This document shows, one piece after another, positions 23,135-34,816 of a stretch of 64,000 nt of DNA. Every line of letters begins with the position of its first letter. The stretch's first letter is position 1. A program made the position numbers and the translations under genes. The stretch is taken from positions 1 through 64,000 of the forward strand of contig PYSS01000118.1 of NCBI GenBank assembly GCA_003049465.1, given 5' to 3'. The DNA comes from Magnaporthiopsis rhizophila. Taxonomy: Eukaryota; Ascomycota; Sordariomycetes; Magnaporthales; Magnaporthaceae. Under the pieces are notes generated by a model. The model worked only from the letters and a program-made list of their open reading frames with translations. It had not been told where the DNA came from and did no database searches.

Positions 23135-26100
23135 TTAGGCACTCTGCGGCAGGTTCGATTCCTTAGTATCGAACGGGAACTGCCTCGACCTCGCGCTTTC
23201 AACCTTTTGGAGCCCAAGCTTGTCCACCAAGCCCGACACTCCGCTGTCGTTCTCGTCGAACACTATGCCGAGGCCGCCGCCAATGGTGTCGGCGTCCTTG
23301 GTGATCCCGTTCTTTGTGCTGCTCTCGTCGTCGCCCTCGCCGGTCTCGGCGCTCATCATGCTCCCAACCTCGGAGAGCTTCTCGTCCAGATTCATGAGCG
23401 CCGGGGGCCGGTGCCTCATCTTCTGCGCCTTGGAGAGGGATATGGTCTTTTGCTGGTAAGTGGTCGTTATTGGCTGCATGTCGTCGCGGTCTATGGTCGC
23501 CTTCATCAACGCCGCCATCCAGAGCCTGCCCTGCTTCACGTTGGGCACGGCAAAATAGTGCACCATGGGCTTTGTGAAGTTGACCGCACGTGACAGGCCG
23601 GCACGTGGCGGCACCAGCTTGAAGATGAATATTGTGTCGGCCTCCTCGGTCACGTCGCGCTCGGCGTCGGTCGCCGCAAGCGTCTGCATTTGGCTGCCCG
23701 CTGGTATTGTCGGTGTTGTTGAAGCTCCCGTCAGCGTGGCGTGCAGTCCCGTCAACCGTTCGTTGTCGGCTGGGAGCACCCGATGGAAGGAAATGTCGAT
23801 CAGTCCCTTCTCTTGGTCGTCGTCCTCGGAATAGTAATACGCCAGCCGCCTCCCCTTGAGAACGAACAACCTCGGTTTCCATGTCGTCATCAGGTTGGAA
23901 CTCTTCTTCTTCATCCACCCACTGTAGTCGGCATCGGCCATGGCCTCGCGCGGCGTCACCTTGGCAAGGCCTCGCAGGTACGCGCTCGTCTCCTTCTTGC
24001 CTTTCTTCTTGGGCATGCGCGTGGCCGGCGCCGTCGCCGCCGTGCTGGGGCTCTTTGCGCTGGGCGAGTCCAGATCAAAGCTCGGACCGACCGATGGAGT
24101 GCTGGAGCCGGTCCTTGTCGGGGACTGGACCGGTGAGTCCTTGGATGGCGAGTCGACGGGCGAGGCGATCTTGGAGCGTTCATGGCCAGTCACCGCATCC
24201 GAGATGGCTCTCAGCCCGAAGGGGCCATTCTTGAGCCCCGGCTTCGATAGCCAATCAACATGGATGCCTTGCTTTGCCGGTGCTGGTGAGTTGGGAGAGA
24301 TTGGCGATGGGCGGGCGCCGTCGTTCCCGTCCAGCTTGGTTACCGTTGGCGGGGGAGCGTCCTTGAGGGGAAGCGTGGGTCGGATTGAGGAGTCGGTGGT
24401 GTTGGTGGACGCGGTCCGGCGGTGGGGTATTGCCGCCATTCCGTAGTATTTCTGAGCGGCAGGCGAGATGGGCTGGTCGCGAGTGGAGTCGATGCTGCCG
24501 AAAGCGCGAGAGTGCCGCGTGAGCGCCGTGGCGCTGCGCACCCTCTGCTCGTCGGCGTAGCTGATGCCCTTGGAGCCTGTGCGGGAATGAGCCGTGACGC
24601 TGTCTCGCTTCTTGAGCACGTTGCGCTTCCGGCCGTCGACGTCGGTGGACGAGAAGTAACCACGGTCGAGATCGAGCGAGTCCCTATCAGGGTCGGAAAC
24701 GGCCAGGAAGTCCTGGGGGAAGCCGGCAGACGAGAGAGGACGCGGGCCCGTGGTGTGGGGGCCAGAGTTGGAGGCCGAGGTCGCACCGCCTAAAGTCCAG
24801 TTACGGTCGAACGAGGGCTGCTTTCGATGCGAGGTGACGGCGTCGGGCTGCGGGTTGGTGCCACCAAGAGGCAGCCTGGGAGTGGCGGTGGGCGTGTGGA
24901 TGGTGGTGCCGGTGATGCGGAAGTCGGTGGAGGAGGAGTGGCGGCGGGAGTGGTGCAGATCGCGGACCGATGCAGCCGACGGCCGCTGCTCGTGGTGCGG
25001 TCTTGAGGGCGACACGGGAGAGACGGGCGACACGGGCTCGAATTGCGTTTGCGTGACGGAGCGCCGTTTGCCTCCCTGCACCAGTGACGCCGAGTGGCTG
25101 TCGATGGCAGGTAGTCGTGGTGGGCCCGTGCCCGTCAGCGTGTTTGTCCTGCTCCTGCTCCTGCTGCCCCTGCCGCCGTCCATGGACCCAACGTCACTTC
25201 CGTACGTTTGGGTGGTCCTGCGGGGCCCCAGCCCGTTGACCTCGTCCTGCAGCGCCTTAATTTTCTGCCACGTCTTGAGCCGCCGCCCCACCGAGCCCAG
25301 GTCAAACGCCTTGATAAAGATGGACGTCTGGTCCATTCCAAGCAGCACCTCGCCCGTAATCTCCTGGTCCCTGAACACCTCACAATGGTGCTTCTCGACG
25401 CCCGCGGTGAAAAGATACTCGGCAACCTGGTCGGCCGACCAGCCCTGGACCTCTGGGCGTGTGTGCAGGTTCTCCTCCTCCTCGTCCGTCTCCTCGCCCT
25501 GGATATATGACATGCGGTGGTCCAGGTGTGAGCTGTACTCGCTGCCCGAGTCGTTATGGCCGTTGTTATTATTGGGCGTCGACCGCAGGGTCTCGGTAAT
25601 GTGCTCGTCTATCACGTTTAGCGTCTCGTTCAGCACATAGCTGTCGGTTTGGCCCGACGCCATACGAGGAGTTTCGGACTTGAGGCCCGACGAGATCAGA
25701 GACGGTAGGCTCTTGTTGTTGTTCGAAAAGTTGGGGAGTGCTGGCGAGGAGGAGGATGGGCTGGGGCCTTTCAGGGAGCCGAATGGCATAGAAGAGATCG
25801 AGACTGGCTTCGGGGAGACGATGGAGGGTGATGATGATGTGGCCTTCGGAGTCGGCGCGGTCGTAGTCGTCTTGGGCACATCGGCAGCGTCCGGATTTTT
25901 CGGCGGCGTGGGACCAGGCTCGGACTTGGAGGACTCTGTCGGCGGGGTCGGGACGGGCTTGAAGAGATTCATTGGGACCTTGGGACTCGTGGTAGACGCA
26001 TTTGGCGCGCCCTTGGGAGCAGGGCGAGTGTAGACTGTGGGTTGGCAGTATCCCCATTAGCGCCCACAACGTTGGGAACATCAAGCCGGGGGCGACGGCG

Positions 26101-26744
26101 CATGGGACGAAAAAGGGGGCAAGTTAAACAATATAAAGCAAAGCAAGCAAAATGCATCGCAACTCACCCTCGGGGAAGAGCCCACTATTCCCGGTCACCA
26201 GATGCTTGCCCAGAAACCAGCCATCGCCAAACTCGTCATCTCTCTCGATCAATTCAACGCGATCACCCTTGGTCAAGCTCAGCTCGTCCGAACTCCGTGC
26301 TTGGAAGTCGTCTGCGAAAACGAGTGGTCGTCAGCAGCCGGAGCGACATGGGCATACGTGGAAAGCGTGTGGCGTTTTTCTTTGGGCACGAAGGCTGCAG
26401 CTGGCCATCACGGATGCATTGCCAACTGGGCCCGAAAAGGGGGGCCGTCGCGGAAAGGAAGGCCGGCGACGGGGGAGTCGTGGCGGAGTGGGAGGGAGAG
26501 AGCAAGCAACTAGTAGTATCCATCTCGGAGCGCCATAAGCACTGGTAGGGAGCCGGCTCATTGGTTTCGGGCGGAATTCATTTTTGTTTGCAGGGGCTTT
26601 TTTTTCCTTTCCTCTTCACATGGCGGCGGCCAAAAAAACAAAAAAAAACAAAACAAAAAAAAACTCACGGATTACAAGCAGTATATCGCCCACATTGGGT
26701 CGCGCAGAGGCGGCCTGGGGCTCCGTGGTCCCTCGCGCGGCCAT
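23135..26744 (-). CDS. BOI1/BOI2-like polarity scaffold (SH3-SAM-PH)
   Basis: Three exons, 26669-26744, 26168-26311 and 23135-26034, give 1039 aa. Exon 1 joins in phase 1 so that HDFQARSSDELSLTKGDRVEL is completed, the start of an SH3 domain (about residues 21-75, with ...GWFLG...GLFPE). A SAM domain follows at about 265-335 (GWSADQVAEYL...GVEKHHCEVF), then a long Ser/Pro-rich region with several short Pro-rich stretches, and a PH domain at about 774-922 (SGWMKKKSSNLMTTWKPRLFVLKGRRL). This order is that of yeast Boi1/Boi2, which link Cdc42/formins and the exocyst at growth sites and bind phosphoinositides. In hyphae it would act at the tip and septa. The first Met of the long third exon lies downstream of the SH3, so a single-exon model would miss that domain. 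Confidence 0.9.
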
Positions 26745-28969
26745 TGTTGTAGTCGACTTGTCGCAGCCGTCGTCGGTCGGGCGGTTGGTTCGGGCGTGGG
26801 CGACGTCTTGGGGGGTTCACCGGAAGAAGTGGGAGCAGGGCCTGGCAGGCAGGAGATGGGGACAGCCGATGGATGCTGGGCCTTTGAGGGTCGTGCAAGG
26901 GCGGTACGTGGGACGGGGGCCAGCAGGGTGGAGCTGTCAATAAGCCGTTCGGCGCCCGTGAGTGGTGGGCACGAGATTTTGCCCAACCGCAAAGGGAAGG
27001 CCGGCGGCCCCCACTCGTTCAAAGCCGCTGCGCCTGGAAGACGAGCCCCCGACGCTGCAGAGTCCGGTCCCGGGCTGCAGGCTCCTCGACTGGGATCTGC
27101 GGCGTACTGTGTGACGGTCCTGAAATGTCCCGACCAGGTAGAGCGAGTGAGCTGGGCACTAGCGGTGACATGGCCAGGTGGCAAGCGGCCACACTCACCT
27201 CCTCCGCACACTCGGGCGCCGAGGCTTGCGGAATGCGGGATGGAGGCTGGAGCTGAGGTTCAGGCGGCGGGGCCAAGGCCGTGTTTTTGTTAATTGGCGG
27301 TTTGAGCTGGGTGACGACTCTGCTCGCGCGGCAGGCCTGGCGCACATGGGCACCACCTCAGCTCAGCACACAGAAGCCAAGGGTCTTCCGCGCCATGGAT
27401 TCGGGCAAGATTTTGGGTTGGGCGTTTCACGGCGGAGAGTGCAGGACGAGAGGAGATGAAAGAGAAGGGGGAGGCTGGGGAGATAATACTACATAGGTAG
27501 GGGCCGTGCCGTTCAAAATCAATTACGTTCAACTGCTGGCCTCTTTCCCGTCCAAATCAATGATTCTGAGCTCCGCTAGGCGCTGCGTGCTTACTACATC
27601 CACAACCTGCCGACGTCAGCAGAAGCACCAAAAATAAAATGAAGAAACCAAACGAGGGCTGGGCCCTTGAGCGTATTTACTGTCGTGCCGACAAGGTCAC
27701 CCAGGCCCGAGAGGTGTTGTACCCCGTAGAACGGGAGAACATGAAGCCATGGCACAAACATCCTGCGTCGAACCTCGATATATGGGTGATCAAATGAGCG
27801 AGCCGCGAGATGAGAACAGCGGCTCTTTGTGTCTTACTCAAGCTCCCACCTGTAACGGACCACGGCGACTGTGTTGGTCAGGGCCCGTGGTGTGGCACGG
27901 GCGGTAATCTTTCAATGACAAGGATACTTGGCCGGAACAGCAGACGGACACCGGTACGCCTATAGCAGGTCAGACATTGCTCCATTGCTACGCCAAGAAC
28001 AGACGATAGTCCAACCGTTCTCCCCCGAGCCCAGTCCATGCAAACCGCATCGCCTGAGCATACCGTTGCAACGCCATGTAGGTGTAACTAATACCATCAA
28101 CGGGCAGCATGGATGTGCTGGCCCCTGCATTGATGGCATTGACGAGGGTCAGAGGGGAGAAGTGCGAGGGCGGGGGAGAGAAGGCGTCTCGCCGATCACA
28201 ATCGCGTTCAACACTATCACGTTTGCCGCTGACGCTTGGTTTGTATCACAAACGAGACCCACCTGGAGCTACACAAAATCGAGGCCAGTCTCGACCAAGC
28301 AATGGCTATGAGAACCCTATAAATGACGAGGGTGAGCGTCAACGATGCGAGCGCGAGACCCCGATAAAAGATGCCAGAACTGTGCCGCCAATATGCAGGC
28401 ATCCCAAATTGGAACGGCACTTCGCTGCAGCATTCCCGTCCAGAAACTTAGCCGGCATGGCAGACAAACCGCAACCAAGGGAAGTTGAGAACGAGAGAGA
28501 ATATCTACCTAACTCGTTCAATAGGAACTATATATCTACCTAGCTAGTTGACGTCTCGACATTCAAGACAATAAATACCCAGGGTTTCTAGTCTGGCGTC
28601 GAGCTGCGTTTCCGCATTTCCCAGCGCGGACCTCGGCAATTCTCCCTTGCTCCACCTCGGCTGCGCAGACCGACACATGCTGTTGCTGTTTCGTCGCGAT
28701 GCTTACTTGGCGAATGTTAGAGTCTGACCTGGACGAATGCAAAGCTGTTTTGTTTACTGGACATCTCACAGTGCTTTGTGTATTGTTTTACGTTGACTGG
28801 GTAGTTTCTTTCCCTCTTGTCTAGACATTGAGCTTTGAGCTTGAGAACCGAAGACAGCACCATCGATCGGCCCGACAGCCAGTTGTTGTCCGCCGCAAAA
28901 GGGGAGCAAGACCGAAAGGCCAAACTACAATAAGACACAAAAAAAAAAAAAAAAAAAGCACAACCAAAT
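26745..28969. promoter_or_regulatory. Divergent intergenic region (BOI-like / dienoyl-CoA isomerase)
   Basis: The flanking genes diverge, so both promoters lie here. It is 2.2 kb long, GC-rich on the left and AT-richer on the right. An A run of 19 sits just before the isomerase ATG at 28970. No conserved open frame was recognised. Confidence 0.55.
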
Positions 28970-29376
28970 ATGGAAGCTTACTCGGAATTCACCCACTTCA
29001 CCGTGGCCTCGCCGTCGCCCTTTGTGGCGCACGTAGAGATCAACCGGCCCGACAAGCTCAACAGCTTCCACGAGGCCATGTGGCTGCAGCTCGGCGCCCT
29101 GTTCCGGCGCCTCTCGTCCGATCCGGACGTGCGCGCCGTCGTGCTGTCTGGCGCGGGCGACCGCGCCTTCTGCAGCGGCCTCGACGTCCAGTCCACCAGC
29201 GAGAGCTGGGTGTTTCAGGACGTCGTGCCGCCCTCGGACGCGGCCCGCCACGCCATCAAGATGCGCCGCTACATTGCCGACTTCCAGGACAGCATCTCGG
29301 CCATCGAGAAGTGCGAGAAGCGCAAGTCTGACTAGATATGGACGAGTGAGGGATGGCCCCGGCTAAACAACAACAA

Positions 29377-29421
<45 letters not shown>

Positions 29422-29994
29422 AGCCGTCATATGCGTCCTCCACGGCGTCTGCTTCGGCCTGGCCATCGACATCGCCTCGTGCGCCGACGTGCGCGTGTGC
29501 GCCCGCGGCGCCCGCTTGGCCGTCAAGGAGGTCGACATCGGCATCGCCGCCGACATCGGCACGCTGAGCCGCCTGCCCCGGGTCGTCGGCAGCTTCTCGT
29601 GGGTCAAGGACGTGTGCATGACGGCGCGCGAGTTCGGCCCCGACGAGGCCGCGACCGTCGGCTTCGTCAGCCCCGGCCAGCATCAGCACGCCAACAAGGC
29701 CGACGCCGTCGCAGCCGCCGTCGCCCTCGCCGCCCTGATCGCGGGCAAGAGCCCCGTGGCCGTCCTGGGCACCAAGGAGCTGCTCAACCACGCGCGGGAC
29801 CACACCGTGGACGATAGTGCGTCTGGCCCCCATCGTCTTGTTCCAATTCCCGCTTTCTTGCGATATGCTGATATCTTTCTACAGGCTTGAAATACACCCA
29901 AGTGTGGAACGCGGCGGCCACGCAGACCAATGATGCCAAGACTGCGCTGCTGTCGGGAATGCAAAAGAGGAAACCGACGTTTGAGAAGCTGTAG
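28970..29994 (+). CDS. Delta3,5-delta2,4-dienoyl-CoA isomerase (crotonase family)
   Basis: Exons 28970-29321, 29424-29816 and 29885-29994 give 284 aa. Intron 1 begins with GCAAGT and ends in CAG, a GC-AG intron; this junction is forced by the frame and restores EKPVICVLHG, conserved in the family. The crotonase oxyanion-hole segments are AFCSGLDV and HGVCFGLAID. The three acidic residues known from ECH1-type isomerases are all present at family spacing: Asp133, Glu153 and Asp161 (in KEVDIGIAADIGTL). The enzyme moves double bonds of 3,5-dienoyl-CoA to 2,4-dienoyl-CoA during beta-oxidation of unsaturated fatty acids. The C-terminus is FEKL, close to but not a canonical PTS1, so peroxisomal targeting is uncertain. 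No clear mitochondrial presequence is seen. A 43-nt A run fills much of intron 1. Confidence 0.88.
29378..29420. repeat. 43-nt poly-A run inside intron 1 of the isomerase gene
   Basis: An uninterrupted A run ends directly at the CAG acceptor. An A-rich rather than pyrimidine-rich sequence before an acceptor is unusual. Length may be inflated or unstable in sequencing. Confidence 0.9.
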
Positions 29995-30412
29995 CGCAGG
30001 ATCCCTCGGTAATTTCGAGTAGTTTATGTGTAGATATCGGTGACTAAACGTCTGCAAGATGGATACACATTTTGCTGTCGAACCATGGTTTTTGCGACAT
30101 GGCGCACATAGTATGGTGACAGTGTTTCGCATGCTACCTATGATGTGCCATCTCTGGTCGTCATGGTTGGCTCATCTACACAATCGTCGCTTTAGCTGGT
30201 TGGTGTCTACGATAGCAGGTCCCAACTCCATCACAGTCATGACAGGCTTGTCTGCCAGCTCAGCGCCCAAGCAGTCGCTATTCCTCTCTTGAGAGCCCAC
30301 CGCGCCGGGTCCAATGCCAGAAGGCTGATTACAGGGGCCACCTGTCAGCCGTCTGCATGGTGCCAGGTGCTCTATCGTGCCTTTATCCTCCTCCTTTCAA
30401 TGGTAGATGGCT
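29995..30412. other. Convergent intergenic region (isomerase / TFB5)
   Basis: This 418-bp gap holds the 3' ends of two converging genes. No other feature was seen. Confidence 0.65.
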
Positions 30413-30806
30413 CTACCGGTAGTCATCCGCAGCCGAGCCTTTGGACGGACCAACCTCGACTTGTTTGAACCTCTGCGAGGGAGAAGCAGGAGTGCGGTCG
30501 GTTAGTACAGACGAATCATATTATATAACAAATGACAGATAAATGAATAGAAAACAGCATGGCAGCACGTACAATATCAAGCTGAGACTTGAGGTAGTCC
30601 ACCATGTTCTCCTTTATAACAAGGTGCTCCTCGTCAATGTCCTCGACGATGATGTCGTTGCGCCTCTTGTCAATGTCCACGATGGCGGCCTTGATCAGCG
30701 GGTCGCACTCGATGAGCACGCCTGCGGCCGAGGATATTGTCAGCTGTGACGGTTGTGCTGTTTGTGCGTGAAGAAAACACGACATACCAAAGATTGCACG
30801 AGGCAT
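30413..30806 (-). CDS. TFB5: TFIIH subunit Tfb5 (GTF2H5/TTDA homologue)
   Basis: A short gene in three exons, 30788-30806, 30573-30721 and 30413-30472, giving 75 aa. Exon 1 encodes only MPRAIF plus one base; the joined protein reads MPRAIFGVLIECDPLIKAAI, then a conserved acidic helix region (DIIVEDIDEEHLVI) and FKQVEVGPSKG. This matches the Tfb5 family in both length and the MPRA..GVLIECD start. Tfb5 stabilises the Tfb2/p52 subunit of TFIIH and is needed for nucleotide excision repair and full transcription initiation. Because exons are tiny, simple ORF calling would miss it. A CRE palindrome lies about 180 bp upstream of the start. Confidence 0.9.
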
Positions 30807-31720
30807 GGCCGCCCTCCTGGGTGGTTTAGGCCCCTCGCCTACCGTGAAATCAACTAAGGCCGAGAGAGCGTCTTGCAAGGGTTTGCAATACCCTACTACG
30901 CGCCGTGTCAAAGGGGTGTTTTTTGTCGTGTTGATGATATTCGAGGAAGTCAGGTCGTTCGGCCAGGATCCGTCCGCCTATTTGACGTCATGTGACGCTG
31001 AATGTCTGGTGTGGGTGGGACTCCAACGGACCGCGGACAACCCCCCAACAGCCCCGCTGGAGAAGGGCCCTGGCTAGCGCAATCTGCAGCTGCCGCAGCC
31101 CCTGCAGCTCAGTGGGGTCTGCCCCGGAGCGAACCCTGGAGGGCAGGCAGCATGTCGGCGGGGGCTGCAAGCCAGGGATGGAGCTGGACCAGGAATGCTC
31201 ACACGGAAATGGGCAACGCCACCACGGGTCAGCCCCGTGATACAAGTCAAAAAAAAAAAAAAAAAAGCACCCATTCCCGGAGTCGTTGCGTGAACTTGTG
31301 GGCGTGGCCGAGTTCAACCCTTGATTACTTCCAATTGACCATTACCTCTAACAAACTAGACTGTAGTCGATACAAGACGATCGCCCCTCGCCGCAACAAT
31401 ATTTGCACGCCCGTCCACCTCGGGGAAAAGGTGGTGCCTCATCTGTCCCCCCATCCATCCTGGTTTGAATAGAATCCGCCATGGCTTGAAATGTCCCGTA
31501 CGCCGTGTGTATGTATGGTGTATGCGTGTTGTGTCGTTTAATCGGAAACGCAAGCGTGAAAGCTGTCCGTCGCCCCAGGCGCAAGCAAATGGGGCCTTCT
31601 TCGTATCGTTTAGATCGCCCTTGATTATAAAAAAAAGTGTAGGCTCTGAAAGGTATTTCGTAGTAGTGGAGTAGAAAGTCGAAGAAGAAGAAAAACGTTG
31701 GGTCGAGAGAAAAACACCGT
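30807..31720. other. TFB5 promoter and 3' flank of the PPxY gene
   Basis: A 914-bp gap between two minus-strand genes. The left part is the TFB5 promoter. An A run of about 18 lies near 31250. No open frame here resembles a protein. Confidence 0.6.
30983..30990. promoter_or_regulatory. CRE-type palindrome TGACGTCA upstream of TFB5
   Basis: A perfect CRE palindrome lies 177-184 bp upstream of the TFB5 start codon, followed by a half-site-like TGTGACG. Promoter-proximal position makes this a better regulatory candidate than the copy at 4555. Binding by an ATF/CREB-type bZIP is inference. Confidence 0.4.
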
Positions 31721-32329
31721 CTAGGCTCGCCTGACCTCGCTATAGGCAGGCGGCAATGACGATGCAGCGGTCGCCGGGGCAGCACTAGCAGCAGGCGGCG
31801 GTTCCCGCGGCGGCGACGACATCTCGATGCTGCTGCTGCCGTCAGCCGCAGGAGCGGGCCCGGGAGCTCCTCCTTCTCCTCCCTTCTTCCCTTCTCCTGT
31901 CCCTACGTACGGCGGCGGCGCCTCCCCGAGCTCGTTGAGCCCCTCCTCCCTGCGTCTGGAACCGTGATAACCGGCGGCACCGGCCTGCTGCTGCTGCCGC
32001 CCGCGGCCGCCAGCCTCCAGATCCGGGCCGCCGTCGTCGCCGAGCCCGGCGTAAGGGTGGTGGCCGCCGCGGCGCCTGCGACCCGTCATGGGCACGCCCG
32101 GGCCGGAGCGGCGGTACGAATAGTAGTAGGACGGGTCGAGGCGGCTGTTGCCGTTGCCGCGGTAGTGGTGATGGTCGTGGGGCCCTCCTCCGAAGCCGTT
32201 GTTGAGGCCGTAGCGGCGGCGCATCATGGTGACGGCCAGGGCGAGCAGGCCGACCGTCATGACGACGAAGAGCGGCACCGCCACCAGGCGCCACCGCTCC
32301 TGCGCGTCGCTCGTCGTCGTGTCTGCCAT
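31721..32329 (-). CDS. Single-pass membrane protein with two PPxY motifs
   Basis: A single exon of 202 aa. One hydrophobic segment (about residues 14-33, VAVPLFVVMTVGLLALAVTM) is followed by an Arg cluster (MRRRYG), so the long C-terminus should face the cytosol. That tail is disordered, with Gly/His, Tyr, Gln and Pro-rich stretches, and contains PPPY and PPAY near the C-terminus. PPxY motifs bind WW domains of Rsp5/Nedd4 ubiquitin ligases. Short TM proteins with cytosolic PY motifs, such as yeast Rcr1/Rcr2, act as ligase adaptors for membrane traffic. I do not recognise an orthologue, so adaptor function is inference. Confidence 0.7.
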   Translation of the reverse strand: MADTTTSDAQERWRLVAVPLFVVMTVGLLALAVTMMRRRYGLNNGFGGGPHDHHHYRGNGNSRLDPSYYYSYRRSGPGVPMTGRRRRGGHHPYAGLGDDGGPDLEAGGRGRQQQQAGAAGYHGSRRREEGLNELGEAPPPYVGTGEGKKGGEGGAPGPAPAADGSSSIEMSSPPREPPPAASAAPATAASSLPPAYSEVRRA

Positions 32330-34816
32330 CTTGGGCCGGTGCAGGTGCAGGTGGCGGCGATTCTCCCCTAGCCTCCTCGCCTAGAGGGCAAGTTGCGATG
32401 ATATCTTTGCTGCCTCGGGAGCCGCTCCGCGCGCGGCTTGCTTGGGGGACCTGGTAGCTTGATTGAGCGTATTTCTCTGTATTGCTCGCCGGGTTTCCTG
32501 GATCGTTAAGCTGCGACGACGTTGGGGCTGGGGCGACCCTTGCGTTTATTAGACCGCACAACGCTGTGTGTCGTCGACTGGGCTGGCTTGGTGGGCTCAG
32601 AAGAAGGTCTCATCGCGGACCGATGTCGACATGATCGTGTGGTGGGCGCGTGGTCGCTCGAGGAGAAAATGGCGGGAGTCGTCGGCGGTTGGTCGGGTTG
32701 CTGGATCAGAACCAACCCTGGGGGCGTGGGTATCTCTTCCCAGTCCGTAGGTAAGGTAATATGAAGGTTATTCTTCTTCTTATTCTTTATCGATGCTTTC
32801 GTCAGGGTGCCTGGGCGGCGGGCGAATGGACAACCACTGACAGGATTGCGGAAGACGAGCGACACGCACGAGGGGGGTCCGGCCGCCTGAGACACTATTC
32901 CAATTTCATCTGGTTTCTCGTGCGAACTATGCTGGGTCGATCCGGCAGGGCTCCCCCTTGCTTCATGCACGCTGCTGGAACCAAAGGCGTGCTGCGGGAT
33001 GGCACTTGCCGACGCAAAACCGGGGCCTTTTTTTTTTTTTTCTTTTTTCTTCGAAGCGACGATGGCGAGCGGGGAAGACACAAGAGAGAAGGCGAATTGT
33101 CCCGGGGAAAGAAACAGCGGTTCGCTTGTTTGGGTTGGCGAAGACCGGCGGGGCGCGGCGAGTGACGAGACTAAAAGACAGGGAACAACTCTCCACGGCC
33201 CACGGGGCAAATTTGTTGCTGTCACTCACCCCCTTGCATGTCCTTGGCCACAAAACCCCTGGCCTGCTGCGTAATATGGTTGGAAAGGGTGGTCTGGACG
33301 AGGCCCAAGTGGGAATGGACGCGACTCCTAGCCAACCCCACGGCTGGTCCTTCTGAGATGGGGCCGAAAGAGCTGGTGGAAATTGTTGGAACTGAGGGCT
33401 ACGCTACTAGCACTGGGAGCTGGAGCTGGGAGCGCCTGGCTCCGCGAGAGTTCAATGCGTCATGTCAGCTGGCCGCCGCAACTGCTCGCCTTTCTTTTCC
33501 AGACAAGGTTGCGAGAAAGGCCGTTTCAACCCAAGCCCTGTCACTCGCCCTGCCTGCCTGGTGTCATTGCCGCCGGCCGGAATTTGCAGGGAGAATCGCT
33601 CTGGCTTCCAGCCTAAGCTCGTTTCGCATCATACCTGGCAAATCCGGCATATTTGCACTGACCCTTAAACCAGGTGAGAACAAACAATCCGGCCCAAACT
33701 GGGAAAGAATAACAACAATAGAACCCCGGAGGAAATCCGATCGTCCTGTTTCCTTGGCGTTTTGGTCGTCAGTCCGGATCGCGGCTCAATGCCAAGCCAA
33801 CGCATTCAAGGTCGGACGCAAACAGCGCACAGCTGTTTGTGCCGCATATTGTAAGACGCACTCACGTACTCTTACAAACACGGATCTACACTACTCTCCA
33901 GGCCGGAACAGGGTCCGGTCGAGATGGAGGAAAGCCCCATGGCTCATTTGCTCCAGATAGTTCACACACCTGTCACTACCGCCCTTGTACCGTGCTGTCG
34001 AGTGATATAACTGCCTCAACTACCACAAAGTACCATCTATCATGACGGCACACGCCAACGATCCACTTGCCTGTGAGTTGGCTACACCGTGATATCCGAG
34101 TTTCAAGTTCCTTCTCGCAGGCTGGCTCCAAAATTCCGACAGATCAACGCAACAAGCCTGAGATGTCTCTTACCACCTGTTAACTCCAGCCCACTGTCCT
34201 GCTCGACGTATCTAAAATAAAGAAGGCAGGTGCCGTGCAAGCTAGGAGTCTACCGATAAGCCATCTTTGTTATTTCGGCGAGCGCCTGTTACGTGTTCAT
34301 CTGGAGCCTCCCCGTACTTTTTGCCATCCTTCTCTTTTCTCGCTCGTGCCATCCCGCATGGCGCGTGATGCGATAAACCGAAGCAAAAGCCACAACATTA
34401 AGAAGAAAAAAGGAAGTGAAAAGAAGGAGAAAAGGTAAATACCAACCCAAACCAGTTCCTGCCATGCTGTGCTATAATAAAACGGTGAGGGGAAGATCTG
34501 TGACTAAAAACATACTGAAAACCATGTCTAATGCTGGGTGCTTGGTGTACGGGTGAGTAGGCAGGGGTACAGGTGCTAAGAAGGTGGGGGATAATAACAA
34601 ATGAGGGGGGTTTATGTAGGGGTAGAAACGAACCGGCTGATAGGAATGAAACAAGCCCGGGCAGTGTTATTATAAACAAGAATAATCATCCCCCGTGTGT
34701 GAATTCGAAATGGCGCTTTTTCCGGTCTGCTTCGTCTTGCACATGAGGTAGCTTGGACCACATCTTGACGGATGTGAGACGGTGGCATAGAGATCGACAT
34801 CTCTCACTGCTCCTCT
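32330..34816. other. Intergenic, PPxY gene promoter and Nup2 3' flank
   Basis: About 2.5 kb between two minus-strand genes. The open frames here (for example minus strand 32506-33225) have Lys homopolymer stretches and no family likeness. A T-rich tract lies at about 33029-33050. No supported gene. Confidence 0.55.

Noticed and set aside
23148..23165. tRNA B-box-like sequence GGTTCGATTCC
   Set aside because: It lies within the last codons of the BOI-like gene and has no matching A box or acceptor stem.
31964..32371. Long plus-strand open frame opposite the PPxY membrane protein
   Set aside because: It is an Ala/Val-rich mirror of GC-rich codons on the other strand, with no family likeness.
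32506..33225. 239-codon minus-strand open frame
   Set aside because: It contains Lys homopolymer from a poly-A tract and has no recognisable domain; likely untranslated leader or intergenic DNA.
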